A DNA stretch of 64,000 nucleotides from Porphyridium purpureum (GCA_008690995.1 VRMN01000003.1:1736001-1800000); one strand, 5' to 3'; positions 9,719 to 19,769 are shown, counted from the first letter of the stretch. The notes: generated by a model from the letters alone, not told the origin. Program-made: numbers and translations.

Positions 9719-11200
9719 ATGGCGAGTCAGGGTGGGAATGCAGGCGCCGGCGGGCATGCCGACGCCACGGCGCACACGTCGCTGAAAAAGGTGTCGTCCG
9801 GCATGGCGCGCGCTATTGTGCAGAACGATATGGATAACGACTCGAGTAAGTTCAATGTGAATAATATCCGTGGCGCCGTCGAGGCGATTGACAAGTTGCC
9901 CGGCGCCGCGCTGATCCACGAGCTGCTGGATGGCGACGACGAAGGTGAGGAGGAAGACGACGTTTTGCCGGCGAATTTGACCGCGCCAAAGAAGTACAAG
10001 ATTGCCCTGTTTGCGTGGGAGTCGCTGCATAGCATCGCGGTGGGCGGCGTTGCGCCGCACTTGACCGAGCTGGCCGCGGGCTTGGATCGACGCGGCCACG
10101 AAGTGCATGCGTACGTCAGGACGGGCGCGGGCCAAAAAGCATACGAGCTTGTGGACGGCGTGCACCTGCATCGCGTCGGCTTTGATCTGTGCTCAGATTT
10201 TGTGCAGGAATGTACCAACATGTGTAACGCCATGGTGGCCGCCATGAAGGAGACCGAGGCGTTCATGGCTCAGGAGTTTGACATCGTTCACGCCCACGAC
10301 TGGCTTGCCGCGCAGGCACTTATCCAAATCAAGCACACGCTGAACCGACGCTGCGTATTCACCGTTCACTCGACAGAATACGGACGCTGTGGGAACAACA
10401 ACTATGGCGGCGAGTCGGCGCGCATCCGAGCCATCGAGCAAGAAGCAATCAACTGCGGGGATCGCGTGATTGGTGTGTCCGGCGTGCTGTGCGACGAGGT
10501 CAAGCAGCAGTTTTCCTTCGATTGGAACAAGCTGCGTTGCGTATACAACGGAATCAATTGCTATCCATACGACGGCCTGTTGTGGGACCCCAGTGAAGTT
10601 CGCGGCACGTACGGCGTCGGTCCCATGGACCCCATGGTCCTCTTTGTGGGGCGCATGGCCACGCAAAAGGGTCCGGACATCCTCGTGGAAGCTGTGCCGC
10701 ATGTGCTAGCGCTGCGACCCGATACCAAGTTTGTCATTGTTGGAGACGGCTACATGAAGGCAGACCTCGAAAAACGCGCGTTTGATCTTGGCTGCGCGCA
10801 CGCCATCAAGTTCTTGGGCTCAATGAAAGGGCAGGCGCTCGTCGATTTGTTCAAGGCATGTGACGTGGTGGCCATTCCCTCGCGCAACGAACCATTTGGT
10901 ATTGTGACGCTCGAAGCATGGGCTGCGAAGAAGCCTGTTGTCGTGACAAAAAGCGGCGGTCCTCGCGAGTTTGTGTGGCACGACAATGACGGATTCCTCG
11001 TCGACACAAAGCCAGAGGGCTTGAGCTGGGGAATCTGCCAGATCGTCACAAACTTTGCCCACGCAAAGTGGATGGGCGAGCGCGGTCGAGTCAAAGCCGC
11101 GTTTCAGTTCAGTTGGGATCGCATCGCAGAGATCACTAACAACGTGTACGATGAGTTGCATGGCATCTTCCCGTCGCGCGAAGATGTCAAGTTGGCGTAA
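9719..11200 (+). CDS. GT4-family glycosyltransferase (glycogen-synthase-like), 493 aa
   Basis: Retaining GT-B enzyme of family GT4. The N-terminal Rossmann half starts at about residue 92 with KIALFAWESLHSIAVGGVAP and ELAAGLDRRGHEVHAYVR, then DIVHAHDWLA and VFTVHSTEYGRCG. The C-terminal half carries LFVGRMATQKGPDILV and the E-x7-E nucleotide-sugar motif in SRNEPFGIVTLEAWA, followed by a conserved GGPREFV. Residues 1-90 are an acidic, unstructured extension. It resembles prokaryotic GT4 glycogen/sucrose-type synthases more than GT5 starch synthases, so a role in floridean starch or floridoside-type metabolism is only a guess. No signal peptide or membrane segment, so probably cytosolic. Confidence 0.88.
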   Translation: MASQGGNAGAGGHADATAHTSLKKVSSGMARAIVQNDMDNDSSKFNVNNIRGAVEAIDKLPGAALIHELLDGDDEGEEEDDVLPANLTAPKKYKIALFAWESLHSIAVGGVAPHLTELAAGLDRRGHEVHAYVRTGAGQKAYELVDGVHLHRVGFDLCSDFVQECTNMCNAMVAAMKETEAFMAQEFDIVHAHDWLAAQALIQIKHTLNRRCVFTVHSTEYGRCGNNNYGGESARIRAIEQEAINCGDRVIGVSGVLCDEVKQQFSFDWNKLRCVYNGINCYPYDGLLWDPSEVRGTYGVGPMDPMVLFVGRMATQKGPDILVEAVPHVLALRPDTKFVIVGDGYMKADLEKRAFDLGCAHAIKFLGSMKGQALVDLFKACDVVAIPSRNEPFGIVTLEAWAAKKPVVVTKSGGPREFVWHDNDGFLVDTKPEGLSWGICQIVTNFAHAKWMGERGRVKAAFQFSWDRIAEITNNVYDELHGIFPSREDVKLA

Positions 11201-11497
11201 TTTCTGCCGGGCAATGAAGACGCAAGCGTACGTGCAGCATGCGATCTCAGTTTCGAAAGGTGGGCTGCCTGACTTTCTTGGGGATTTTAATTTTCGTCCC
11301 TTTTCGCACTCGGCTTTGCGGAGCACGCGCGGGAAGAAGGGAAAGTATTGGCTCGGATGGATGACATGGAACGAGTTTTGTATGCCGCTGCGGTTCTCTT
11401 CGGGTCATTGTATGAGCAAGTGAGTGAGTAAAAGCCTTTGTATTAGTAGCCAGCCTTGTGGGGAGATATGCTATCACTGCAGCTCGCGTATGGGTTT

Positions 11498-14400
11498 TTA
11501 TTCTACAAAGTCATCTTCATCCACGTAATTATGCAATCGACGAGCGAGCAGGTACTTGTCGTCGCGGATCGTGTCATGCACGCGACGCAGGACGGTGCGC
11601 AGATACCACAGTGCCTGTGCATGCACAAAGGTGCAAAACATAACAAAATAGCCTATGCGGAATGCGACCAGGCACAGATCTTCAGACGTGCCGAACAGGT
11701 TCGGCATGACCATGTGCGTGATTGTGTACGGAAGGCACAGCGCGAACGCGATCCAAAATATAACCGGCACAACCAACTGCGTCAATGTCGCCACAAAGTG
11801 CTGGTCCACGTGATGAAATCCTCCCGCTTGCAGTCTTTGCACGTCCTCTCGCCATGGCAAGTTCAGGTCTGTGCTAATCACTGCGCGCACATACAGCTTG
11901 AGGAAAATGAGCCCTAGTGCCCAGTCCTGGTACAAGTAAAAATATGCGCTCTGCTGGAGGTCCACGCGGAACGGAATTATAAATGTGAGTTCAAGCAACA
12001 GACCTAACCCGACCGGGATTACTCCGAGCTGGAGAACGGACAACACGGCCACTTTCAACGCGCGGACAACCCACATGCTGCATACGGACAACATTTCTGC
12101 GACCGTACAGCTGCGAACAAAGCACAGGAAGTGCGAGAACACTTCCGCGGCGCCCCAAATGGTATACAAGCCGGCTCCAAAGGTGTACACGTCATGCGAA
12201 AGCGAAAACCCAATGCTTGAAAACATGGATCTTCCCAGCAACGTGGGGAGAGTCACCGCAACCACATTCATGACAACCAAGCTAAGCCACGCCAAAAAGA
12301 TCATGCACGAAGCACGTAGCCAAAGAGAGTACGGCGTCACGTACGGCTCGTGAGGCGCTGAACGCCGGCGACCTGCAACCTCGTCATCCGAGAATAAAAG
12401 CTCGGAATCATGCCCGACGTGCGGTGCTTGCGTGTTCGCCTGCTCGTTGGCTTGCTCATGAGCTTCACCTTCACGATCAGCTAAATCAAAGCCAGACGGT
12501 GCCTCCTGCTGCACGTCGGAATCCTTCAACACAAGCTCAGTCAGCCCGAGTCGTCCACCAACAAGACGAATCCAGCCAGCAACCATTCGACGGAGCAGGT
12601 CGCGTGGATTCGTGTGTTGCACGGCTGACGCTAGGGGAACACAAACATGAAATAGGAGCAAATCCGCCGGTACTTCGGTAAGCGGGTCACTGAAGCGGAG
12701 TCGGAACGGAAGCAGTTGCGGAACAAGGAACGCGCACGCGTGCGTCGGCACGTACACTAGAAGAATGATCAGGGGCGCATAGATGAACAAGGAGATGGTC
12801 ATGCGGCGCATGTGACGCGACAAGGGCTTCTCCACGAGTTCTCGCAAGGGGTGCACGTCCGGGTCATCCGGGTTGCGCAGAAACCACAAGAGCTCTGGGC
12901 GGAGAATTTCGCGAAGAAGCGATACGAACAGGGAAACGTTCACCATGTAAACGATGCCCAATATCCAGTGCAGCGCATGGCACGTCCATGGAGCCTCCAT
13001 GCAAAACGCCATACGCTCGCTCCACAGAGCGCCTACAAAGCGAAGCGTACAGACGTCAAGCCACCAGCCGCAGCCCAGCGGGAATAGCCCAAATTCGAAG
13101 ACCAGGAGAAGAAAGACCTTGCAAAAAGTCCCACAGTACAGCACTAGCTGCAGCAATTGCCGGCTCACAGGAGACAGCAGCCTTGGGTATTTGGAGCGCA
13201 GAAGAGATGACACAATTGCGTACAGAAAGCACGCGAGCGTCAACACGCCGTAACCCAGCAGCATGACAAACACGTCATTAAAGTCTCCGTGTCGTGCGAG
13301 CGCGAATTGCGAACTTTGATCAGTGCCTTCCGTATTCTGCCTCAGTACCTGCTTCGAGCCGCCGGCTGGCCACCGAATCCAGCCACTTGGCTGCGTAGTC
13401 GAGACGGCTGGCGCATCAGAAAGATTAAAAACACGCAAAACCTCGTCCTGCAGGCCGCACACAGCGATTTTCCCTTGCGAGCTTGCGCTTACTCCTTCCC
13501 CACGTCCGTTCAGACCGAGAGAATCATGTGAGTTCACTGTGGGTCGCAGCGCATGGAATTCGGCTGCATTGTTGCCCAACGAAAACGCCGCTGCAAGCTT
13601 CAGCGTACCTTGCCCCACGAGCAGAGGAACAAACGCAAATAGGACTAGAAAGAGTACGTTTGAGACCAGCACTGTGCCTGCATTATCCACAAGGTTGCGC
13701 AATGGGCCTCTAAGGCCAATGACTTCTTCTAAAGGGACCTCTTCAGCATCAAAATCGAAAAGGCCCAAAAATGCGCCCGCTCCGTGTCCGTCATGTGCTG
13801 GTTCTAAACCTCCTACACCGCCACCAACCTCGTGCTCCACGTCACCAATAACCTCGACGTTGTCTTCCGCCCCGTTGCCTTCGGCGCCGCCGTTACCTTC
13901 GTCACTGTTGTCATCAGTAATATGAGCGGCGGCGGCCGCAATAGGAGCGGCATCACGTACTTGATCAGCAGGTGTGGACGCGTCGTTTCGGAGCCCATGA
14001 TGGGCATTCTCCAAGCCTCGCTCCCGCGGTACAGGATCTTCTTGTGCGCCCGTGTCAAGCTCAGTATTTTCAGCCGCTGCACGCCGGCCATTTTGTTGCT
14101 GTTCTCGCTGCTGCAGCGGCAAGTTGTTCTGATTTTGTCGGTCTTGTACACCACGATGGTGCTGATGATGGTGGTGATCGTCGTGCGCATGCATCCCATC
14201 AAAATCATCCCAATCATCCTGCTCGGTTCGCAAATACTCGCGGAGCGAGCTAACGCCTAGAAATAAAAACACAATCGCCGCGGACAGCGCGCATCCATAA
14301 AGTGCGTCGGAAATGAGCTTTGCGGAAAACGCAGCGACAGAAGTACACCACCAGTGCAAAAATTCAGTGCGGCTCAGCTGTGCCCACGCAACGGCAGGGG

Positions 14401-15115
14401 TTGACGTTGCGCCAAATCCCCAAAAGACGCGGGACGCCTCTCGAAACGAACTCACGAACATGAGCTGCCAAGTCCAGCTGGTCAGCAAGGGTAATATGAA
14501 TAACCACACGAAGCCGACAATCGTGAGCCGAACACTTGTTGTGATGGTGCTACGTGCGCGCTGCATGATACCGGATAGCAGCTCTGCCACGGGCAACGCC
14601 TCGGGCGTATCTTGCATGTATATAGGCTGGAACCGAAACGGTGTGTGACATAATTCGCACCGCACCACGGTCCGAATATTCCTTGCCGAGTTTGGGCCGT
14701 GCTGATTCTGAGCGAAATCCAGCTCGTGCGGCATGAGCGCACCGTCGGCTCCTTCCGGTGCCTCGGGCGCCAATACCGGTGCGGCGGCGAGCGGCGGCGC
14801 CTGCATCAAGCCCATCACGGGTCTGGATGAAAGCCATTGCACCAAACAATCTTCATGTGTATACTTGATTGAGCCACGACAACGACACGGATGGAACAGC
14901 GGTCGACTGGGAAGCTCTGCTGGACACCGGCAAATTCTGCACTCTGGCTCATCCTCATCAGAAATGAGTCCTGTGTCCTGGAACCCAATCTCCGTCGCTG
15001 CGTGCGCTGCATCCCGCTGTGCCGCCCAGTCCTCCGCACGGTCCAACCTCTCCCCACTATTCCTCACGGCCGCCACATGCCGCCGCGCGTGCGCGCCCAC
15101 TTGATGCTCATCCAT
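11498..15115 (-). CDS. DOA10/MARCH6-type ER membrane RING-CH ubiquitin ligase, 1205 aa
   Basis: Polytopic ERAD E3 ligase. A RING-CH (C4HC3) domain starts with ECRICRCPAELP (C59, C62) and continues through HPCRCRGSIKYTHEDCLVQW to CELCHTPFRFQP (C153, C156). About 55 residues lie between the Trp of DCLVQW and CELC, longer than usual. It is followed by roughly a dozen or more hydrophobic segments, with an acidic, His/Gln-rich loop after the first few (about residues 290-430). The C-terminus has the DDKYLLARRLHNYV motif typical of MARCH6/Doa10. The ATG at 15113-15115 is the first in frame; open sequence upstream lacks an ATG. Convergent with the GT4 gene. Confidence 0.92.
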   Translation of the reverse strand: MDEHQVGAHARRHVAAVRNSGERLDRAEDWAAQRDAAHAATEIGFQDTGLISDEDEPECRICRCPAELPSRPLFHPCRCRGSIKYTHEDCLVQWLSSRPVMGLMQAPPLAAAPVLAPEAPEGADGALMPHELDFAQNQHGPNSARNIRTVVRCELCHTPFRFQPIYMQDTPEALPVAELLSGIMQRARSTITTSVRLTIVGFVWLFILPLLTSWTWQLMFVSSFREASRVFWGFGATSTPAVAWAQLSRTEFLHWWCTSVAAFSAKLISDALYGCALSAAIVFLFLGVSSLREYLRTEQDDWDDFDGMHAHDDHHHHQHHRGVQDRQNQNNLPLQQREQQQNGRRAAAENTELDTGAQEDPVPRERGLENAHHGLRNDASTPADQVRDAAPIAAAAAHITDDNSDEGNGGAEGNGAEDNVEVIGDVEHEVGGGVGGLEPAHDGHGAGAFLGLFDFDAEEVPLEEVIGLRGPLRNLVDNAGTVLVSNVLFLVLFAFVPLLVGQGTLKLAAAFSLGNNAAEFHALRPTVNSHDSLGLNGRGEGVSASSQGKIAVCGLQDEVLRVFNLSDAPAVSTTQPSGWIRWPAGGSKQVLRQNTEGTDQSSQFALARHGDFNDVFVMLLGYGVLTLACFLYAIVSSLLRSKYPRLLSPVSRQLLQLVLYCGTFCKVFLLLVFEFGLFPLGCGWWLDVCTLRFVGALWSERMAFCMEAPWTCHALHWILGIVYMVNVSLFVSLLREILRPELLWFLRNPDDPDVHPLRELVEKPLSRHMRRMTISLFIYAPLIILLVYVPTHACAFLVPQLLPFRLRFSDPLTEVPADLLLFHVCVPLASAVQHTNPRDLLRRMVAGWIRLVGGRLGLTELVLKDSDVQQEAPSGFDLADREGEAHEQANEQANTQAPHVGHDSELLFSDDEVAGRRRSAPHEPYVTPYSLWLRASCMIFLAWLSLVVMNVVAVTLPTLLGRSMFSSIGFSLSHDVYTFGAGLYTIWGAAEVFSHFLCFVRSCTVAEMLSVCSMWVVRALKVAVLSVLQLGVIPVGLGLLLELTFIIPFRVDLQQSAYFYLYQDWALGLIFLKLYVRAVISTDLNLPWREDVQRLQAGGFHHVDQHFVATLTQLVVPVIFWIAFALCLPYTITHMVMPNLFGTSEDLCLVAFRIGYFVMFCTFVHAQALWYLRTVLRRVHDTIRDDKYLLARRLHNYVDEDDFVE

Positions 15116-15840
15116 GAGTGTGCCCAACCCACCATCCACGTCTCCAACGCACTCAAAACTGCTGCGCGCGCACGTAGCGGCGCGACTTCCCTTCCGAAAC
15201 CCACCTTCCTTGCCAAACGTTCCACCCGCGAGACAACCCGGACTCACCACACGCACCCACGGACACGAATGCTCATCACACCAACCAATCCCCACCCGCT
15301 TCCTCTTCCCCACGCACACGAGCCCCCGCCGCTGTCCAGCGCAACACCACGACGCACTGCCGCGCTGCGTTCCCCCCCTCCACAAACCGCGCCCTTGTCC
15401 CCTTCGTTTCCCCCCTCCCGCAACTTGCGTCAGCGCGTCTACAAACTTCTGCCAACCTCCTTCCTCTCCACCACTTCCGCTTCACAGAACCCAGCTGAGA
15501 AAAAGTACAGTGCACAGCTTCTTCTCGGATTTCGGCCTATCGACTAAAAGCTAGCGGCCAACGGCTAGTGGTTAACGGGTAACCGAGAAGAAACGCAACC
15601 TGGAAGTGCGACAGCTGGTGGTGGTGAATGGTAAGCGACCGGAAGAATAGTGCCGCTGGTTTGAAACTCGCGCATGCAGCTTGGCAGAAAACGTTGACCG
15701 CGGTGGTGGTGGCGGGGTCGGGAGCGCAAGTGCCCGTTGGAAAAGTCAGAGGTCTCACACGGGAGGGATGAAACTCGCTTTCGGTTCCGCAGTTGACACA
15801 CCACGGTGCATCGGGAATTTCGCCGCAACAGCTGGGCGAG

Positions 15841-15890
15841 GTACTGTGAGGAGGTACTGTGATTTAGTGTGGGTACAGTAGAAGTACAGT
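15841..15890 (+). promoter_or_regulatory. Cluster of four GTACWGT elements
   Basis: Two GTACTGT (15841, 15854) and two GTACAGT (15873, 15884) lie within 50 bases, ending 135 bases before the NOL10 start. Spacing is 13, 19 and 11 bases, so not a simple tandem repeat. Confidence 0.5.
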
Positions 15891-15967
15891 GATGGACGGA
15901 TGTGAGCGCAGAGGTCACGGCGGCTGCTTGGGTGGGACGAGGCGTGAAGGCAGGGTCTCAGGGTCTG

Positions 15968-16003
15968 CGTGTGTGTTTGTGTGCGTGTGTGTGTGTGTGT
16001 GTT
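15968..16003 (+). repeat. GT dinucleotide microsatellite in NOL10 leader
   Basis: Imperfect (GT)n just before the NOL10 ATG, probably within the 5' UTR. Confidence 0.8.
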
Positions 16004-16024
16004 TATACCTGTGGGTGAGACAAG

Positions 16025-18193
16025 ATGGTGCGTCGAGCGCATGGAACAGGGGATGTGGCGGTGTACGAGATAGCTTCGCGCGAGCGCACAGCAGTGCTGA
16101 ATCCTGCGAGTCGGAATGCGCGCGTGACCGAGTTGCAGAAGCGCCAGCTGCGAAAGCGCAACCTGCACGACTCGGATGTGGATATTCTGCAGGACTTGGA
16201 TTTCCCGACAGTGTGCAGCCGCGCCAAGCAGACGCGTGATGGGCAGTTCATGGGATGCGTCGGGACATACCCGCCGCAGATCCGCGTCTACGATTTTGCC
16301 CAGCTGTGCGTCAAGTTCCAACGGAATGTCGACGCCGAGGTCGTCGATTTTCAGTTCCTCACGGAGGACTGGAGAAAACTCGCCGTTCTTTGCGTGGACC
16401 GCACCCTCGAGTTTCACGCGCAATTTGGAACGTACTACAAACTGCGCATTCCAAAGTTTGGGCGCGACCTTGCTTTTCACCGCGGACAGGCCGACCTCTT
16501 TGTGTGTGGCGCAGGCCCAGAAGTGTGGAGACTGAATCTCGAACATGGACGCTTTTTTGCTCCATGGAGCAGCCAGTCTGGCATGCACAGCGGAAATAAT
16601 GTCATCGGACTGCACCCGTCTAATGGACTGCTCGCGCTTGGAGGCGATTCCGGCTTGCTCGAGATCTGGGACCCCCGGAGTTCGAGCCTGAAAGCGGCGG
16701 GCTTGCTTGACGTGCAAGCTGCCCTCCTTGAAAGCGACGCTTCGCTGCGCTTCGAAATGTCCGAACTGCTAGGGAAGCAGCGCGAGCTGTCAGGTCATTT
16801 TGCGGGCGTCACTGCCCTGCGCTTTAGTGAGGCCGAGGCGGCGACCATGGCGGTCGGGACGCGCTCGGGCCACAGCATGCTGTTCGACTTGCGCTCACCG
16901 CGCGCTCTTACGGTCAAAGAGCAGGGCTTTGACTCTCCAATTCGTACGTTGCGCTTTCTGAACCGCGAGCGCGTGTTAAGTGCCGACGTCAAATCCATCA
17001 AGGTGTGGGACCCTAAGCGGCCGGACGAGAACGTGCTCGCCTTGGAGCCCGCATTCGACGTAAACCAAGTGTGCGTCATTAGGAACAGCGGTGTGATGTT
17101 TGTCGCGGTTGAATCACCCAAGGTACAGGCATACTACGTGCCGGTTCTGGGGTTGGCGCCTGCATGGTGCTCCTTCCTGGACACCTTCACGGAAGAACTT
17201 GAAAACAACACCGCCGTCAATGCCGGCAGCGGCAGGACCGGGGCTTCGGCTTCGGCATCTTCCGTGTACGAAAACTTCAAATTTGTCTCTCGAGACGAGC
17301 TTGCGCAGCTGGGTGCTGAAAATCTGATCGGAAGCACCATGCTGAAACCTCACATGCACGGCTTTTTCATGAACATGCGATTGTATCGCAAGCTTCTTGA
17401 TGTATCGCAGCCGTTTGCGTACGAGCAGTACCGAAAACAGCGCATTCAGGAGAAGCTTGCACAGCAGCAAGAATCAAGGATTGCCAAAGTGGGGCGCAGG
17501 CAGCTGCTGTCCGGCACGCCCGCGGCGCACGAGACGGCGCGCGCAAACATTGAACTGTACAAAAAGAAGCTGCATGATGCCAAGGCAGATGCGAAGAGCA
17601 AGAAAGCCGGTCGAGCTGAAACTATGCTGCAGGACGAGCGTTTCGCAGCCCTGTTTGCCAACAAGGACTTTGAGATGAGTGTCGATGACCCGCGGTACAA
17701 GCATCTTAATCCGAGCGCTGCGTCTGCATCCCAAGCAAAGCACGCTGACCGTCGTCGCGCGCTTGAGGATGAAGATAGCGGTGTGGATGGAGGCAACAGT
17801 GACACAGACGACGAACCAGGCTCAGACCAACACGGCTTTGAGGGGGAGGACGGCACGGGGAGCCTGGACAGTAGTAGCAGTGATGGACTCGTCGCTCCAT
17901 TGTCAGACTCGGATAGTGATCATCAATTGCGCTCGAGGAAAGCGAATGAGCAAGCAGTTCGAGCCACTCGGGCAGAGGGCGCTCCACAGCAGAAAAGTTT
18001 GCGCCTGTATGAAGAGGAAAACGTGAGCGCAATTCCATTGTTCGGCGAGTCTCAGGCGCACAGGTCCGCCGAGCCGAGATCTGGGAACTTGAAAAGGAAT
18101 CAGCGCCAAGCGAAAATGGCGCACATGTCTCTTGGAGAACGTGTGCAGCACAGTGCGCGGAAGGGAGTGGGACGTCGGCGGAGTACAGGATGA
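16025..18193 (+). CDS. NOL10: NOL10/Enp2 nucleolar WD-repeat protein, 722 aa
   Basis: Small-subunit ribosome biogenesis factor of the nucleolus. The N-terminus carries the family features: LQKRQLRKRNLHDSDVDILQ, then QDLDFPTVCSRAKQTRDGQF and GTYPPQIRVYDF. WD-type blades follow, such as LGGDSGLLEIWDPR and GTRSGHSMLFDLRS, then the MRLYRKLLDVSQPF segment. A NUC153-type motif lies near 540-565 (LQDERFAALFANKDFEMSVD followed by YKHLNP). The C-terminus is acidic then basic. ATG 16025 follows a GT-rich leader. Convergent with the next gene, 80 bases between stops. Confidence 0.95.
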   Translation: MVRRAHGTGDVAVYEIASRERTAVLNPASRNARVTELQKRQLRKRNLHDSDVDILQDLDFPTVCSRAKQTRDGQFMGCVGTYPPQIRVYDFAQLCVKFQRNVDAEVVDFQFLTEDWRKLAVLCVDRTLEFHAQFGTYYKLRIPKFGRDLAFHRGQADLFVCGAGPEVWRLNLEHGRFFAPWSSQSGMHSGNNVIGLHPSNGLLALGGDSGLLEIWDPRSSSLKAAGLLDVQAALLESDASLRFEMSELLGKQRELSGHFAGVTALRFSEAEAATMAVGTRSGHSMLFDLRSPRALTVKEQGFDSPIRTLRFLNRERVLSADVKSIKVWDPKRPDENVLALEPAFDVNQVCVIRNSGVMFVAVESPKVQAYYVPVLGLAPAWCSFLDTFTEELENNTAVNAGSGRTGASASASSVYENFKFVSRDELAQLGAENLIGSTMLKPHMHGFFMNMRLYRKLLDVSQPFAYEQYRKQRIQEKLAQQQESRIAKVGRRQLLSGTPAAHETARANIELYKKKLHDAKADAKSKKAGRAETMLQDERFAALFANKDFEMSVDDPRYKHLNPSAASASQAKHADRRRALEDEDSGVDGGNSDTDDEPGSDQHGFEGEDGTGSLDSSSSDGLVAPLSDSDSDHQLRSRKANEQAVRATRAEGAPQQKSLRLYEEENVSAIPLFGESQAHRSAEPRSGNLKRNQRQAKMAHMSLGERVQHSARKGVGRRRSTG

Positions 18194-18273
18194 ACAAGAA
18201 TGAATGTGAAGCTGGAACATCTGACTCCATGGGCCAACCGCTTGAGCGCAATCGACGGTTTCTGGTCAATCCT

Positions 18274-19578
18274 TTACACGACTGCATCGCTGTCAAAATG
18301 TTGGACCCTTGGCTGCGATGCACGTAAACGCTTCGTGTGCACCAGGCAAACTGATAAAGCAATGACCGTGAGTGGGAGGAAGAGTGTATAAAATAAAATC
18401 AGACATACGAGCACGGGCCCGGACGAACGCAGAATGACCATGAAGAGTTCAGGCACTGTAACGCGGTTTTGATGTCGCATCCATACCTCATATGATTGGT
18501 CATCCGCTTCAGCTTTGGATGCTCTGTCCTGGCCGGCATCATAGAACAAATTATAAAGCCACCTTTTCAATCCATGAGCCAAAACGTCATGGGCCGTTGC
18601 GGCCAGCCGGGCAGCTTGTGTGTGCTCGACCCCTGTCGATGACAGAAAGAGCTTCTCAAGCACTTCGAAGTTCCGACTAACTTCATCAACTGATGCACTG
18701 CGTTTTAAGTGCAATGTTGCATACAGATTCGATTCTTCAATCTCGACAATGCGTCGCGATTCAGCGCTGGTAGATAATCCCGGCCATGCTATTGTGAATT
18801 CTTGGAATGCAGCCGCGGGCTCGACTGGTACCGCTACTTCTGCTCTTGACTGTGGTGCAACCGTTGGCCTAGGAGGATGATGGACAGAAACTTGCTCGCC
18901 TACCATGCCATCATCCGACTGTCTGCGTCCTGGCAGCGGCTCGCTCGTTTGCCGTTGCACTTCTGTAGGGTGGGTCTGATGCGCCGCTAAAAGTGCCACG
19001 TTCGATTTCTCGTTCACTTCATTTCCCTGTGGATGCTCTGATCGTTTGAGCGATTCCGTCAGCTCCTCCCTCTGCCGCTGCCTTTCCCCTTCCATGCGCA
19101 CCGACTCGGCCAAGGCCTGGGCAGTTTGGAGGCCCTCCACTAGCACGGGGTCGCTTGGGCATCGACGAAGGCCCATCTCGTACACTGCAGTCGCCTCGCC
19201 ATACTGCCGTCTCTCCAAAAACACTTGGGCCTTTCTCCACCAGCCCTTGGGCCAGGTCGGGTCTATTTGGGTGCACAGCACTGCGTCGAGCTCTGCACAC
19301 GCGCACGCACCGAGCTTCAGATACGCGGCAGATCGATTACTGTGCAGAATGAGCGCCAACTGGGTTGGTTCAGCAAGCGGCGCGCTGCCATCTCTTGCAT
19401 TCGCGCTGGGTGACGCTTGTCTTGTAAGCGCCCAGTCGCGCAACTCGCAGTCGAGGCCACGCGTGTAACACGCGATTGCATCACAATGCTGAGCGGCCGA
19501 GAAGTGCCGGTTTCCCTGCTCTTTCCAGTCGAGCGCACTCCAGCGTTCCATCGCTACTCCGTCCGCGTGTCCGTTCAT
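18274..19578 (-). CDS. TPR protein with degenerate J-like domain and C-terminal membrane anchor, 434 aa
   Basis: N-terminal TPR block (about residues 15-150) with the classic start WKEQGNRHFSAAQHCDAIAC, then LILHSNRSAAYLKLGACACA and KGWWRKAQVFLERRQYGEAT. A charged linker follows. A J-domain-like segment (about 270-345) starts NLYATLHLKRSASVDEVSRN and ends AHDVLAHGLKRWLYNLFYD, but no HPD tripeptide is present, so it should not stimulate Hsp70 in the normal way. One or two hydrophobic segments (about 375-410) precede a short basic tail. Probably a tail-anchored or membrane-associated co-chaperone-like scaffold; exact role unknown. Divergent from the SNF2 gene, sharing its promoter region. Confidence 0.75.
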   Translation of the reverse strand: MNGHADGVAMERWSALDWKEQGNRHFSAAQHCDAIACYTRGLDCELRDWALTRQASPSANARDGSAPLAEPTQLALILHSNRSAAYLKLGACACAELDAVLCTQIDPTWPKGWWRKAQVFLERRQYGEATAVYEMGLRRCPSDPVLVEGLQTAQALAESVRMEGERQRQREELTESLKRSEHPQGNEVNEKSNVALLAAHQTHPTEVQRQTSEPLPGRRQSDDGMVGEQVSVHHPPRPTVAPQSRAEVAVPVEPAAAFQEFTIAWPGLSTSAESRRIVEIEESNLYATLHLKRSASVDEVSRNFEVLEKLFLSSTGVEHTQAARLAATAHDVLAHGLKRWLYNLFYDAGQDRASKAEADDQSYEVWMRHQNRVTVPELFMVILRSSGPVLVCLILFYTLFLPLTVIALSVCLVHTKRLRASQPRVQHFDSDAVV

Positions 19579-19652
19579 CCTCCTGCGTGCCGTCTCTCGG
19601 AAACTCCCGCTCCAACCTCCGAGCCAGCGCAGCGTGAAAAGTCACCATTGCA

Positions 19653-19729
19653 ACTGTACCACTTCACAGTACTCCTAAAGATGGAGTACAGTAAGTGTAC
19701 TCAATGGTACAGTGTCCCGTGGACTGTAC
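19653..19729. promoter_or_regulatory. Cluster of GTACAGT-type elements upstream of SNF2 gene
   Basis: Copies at 19653 (reverse), 19666 (ACAGTAC variant), 19686, 19707 and 19723 (reverse), with a partial GTACTGG at about 19736. Both orientations are mixed, at 13-21 base spacing. Confidence 0.5.
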
Positions 19730-19757
19730 CTCTGAGTACTGGGTTCGAAACAAAAAA

Positions 19758-19769
19758 TTGGCGCGAAAA
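19758..19769. promoter_or_regulatory. E2F-like site upstream of SNF2 gene
   Basis: TTGGCGCGAAAA contains, on the other strand, TTTCGCGC, which fits the E2F consensus TTTSSCGC. It is 71 bases before the chosen ATG. DDM1/LSH genes are S-phase genes, so an E2F site is plausible. Confidence 0.4.

Larger units (their letters stand above)
15116..16024. promoter_or_regulatory. Divergent promoter region of DOA10-like and NOL10 genes
   Basis: About 0.9 kb. It holds a C-rich plus-strand tract (15240-15420), one GTACAGT (15505-15511), a dense GTACWGT cluster at 15841-15890, and a GT microsatellite (15968-16003) ending 21 bases before the NOL10 ATG. Confidence 0.55.
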
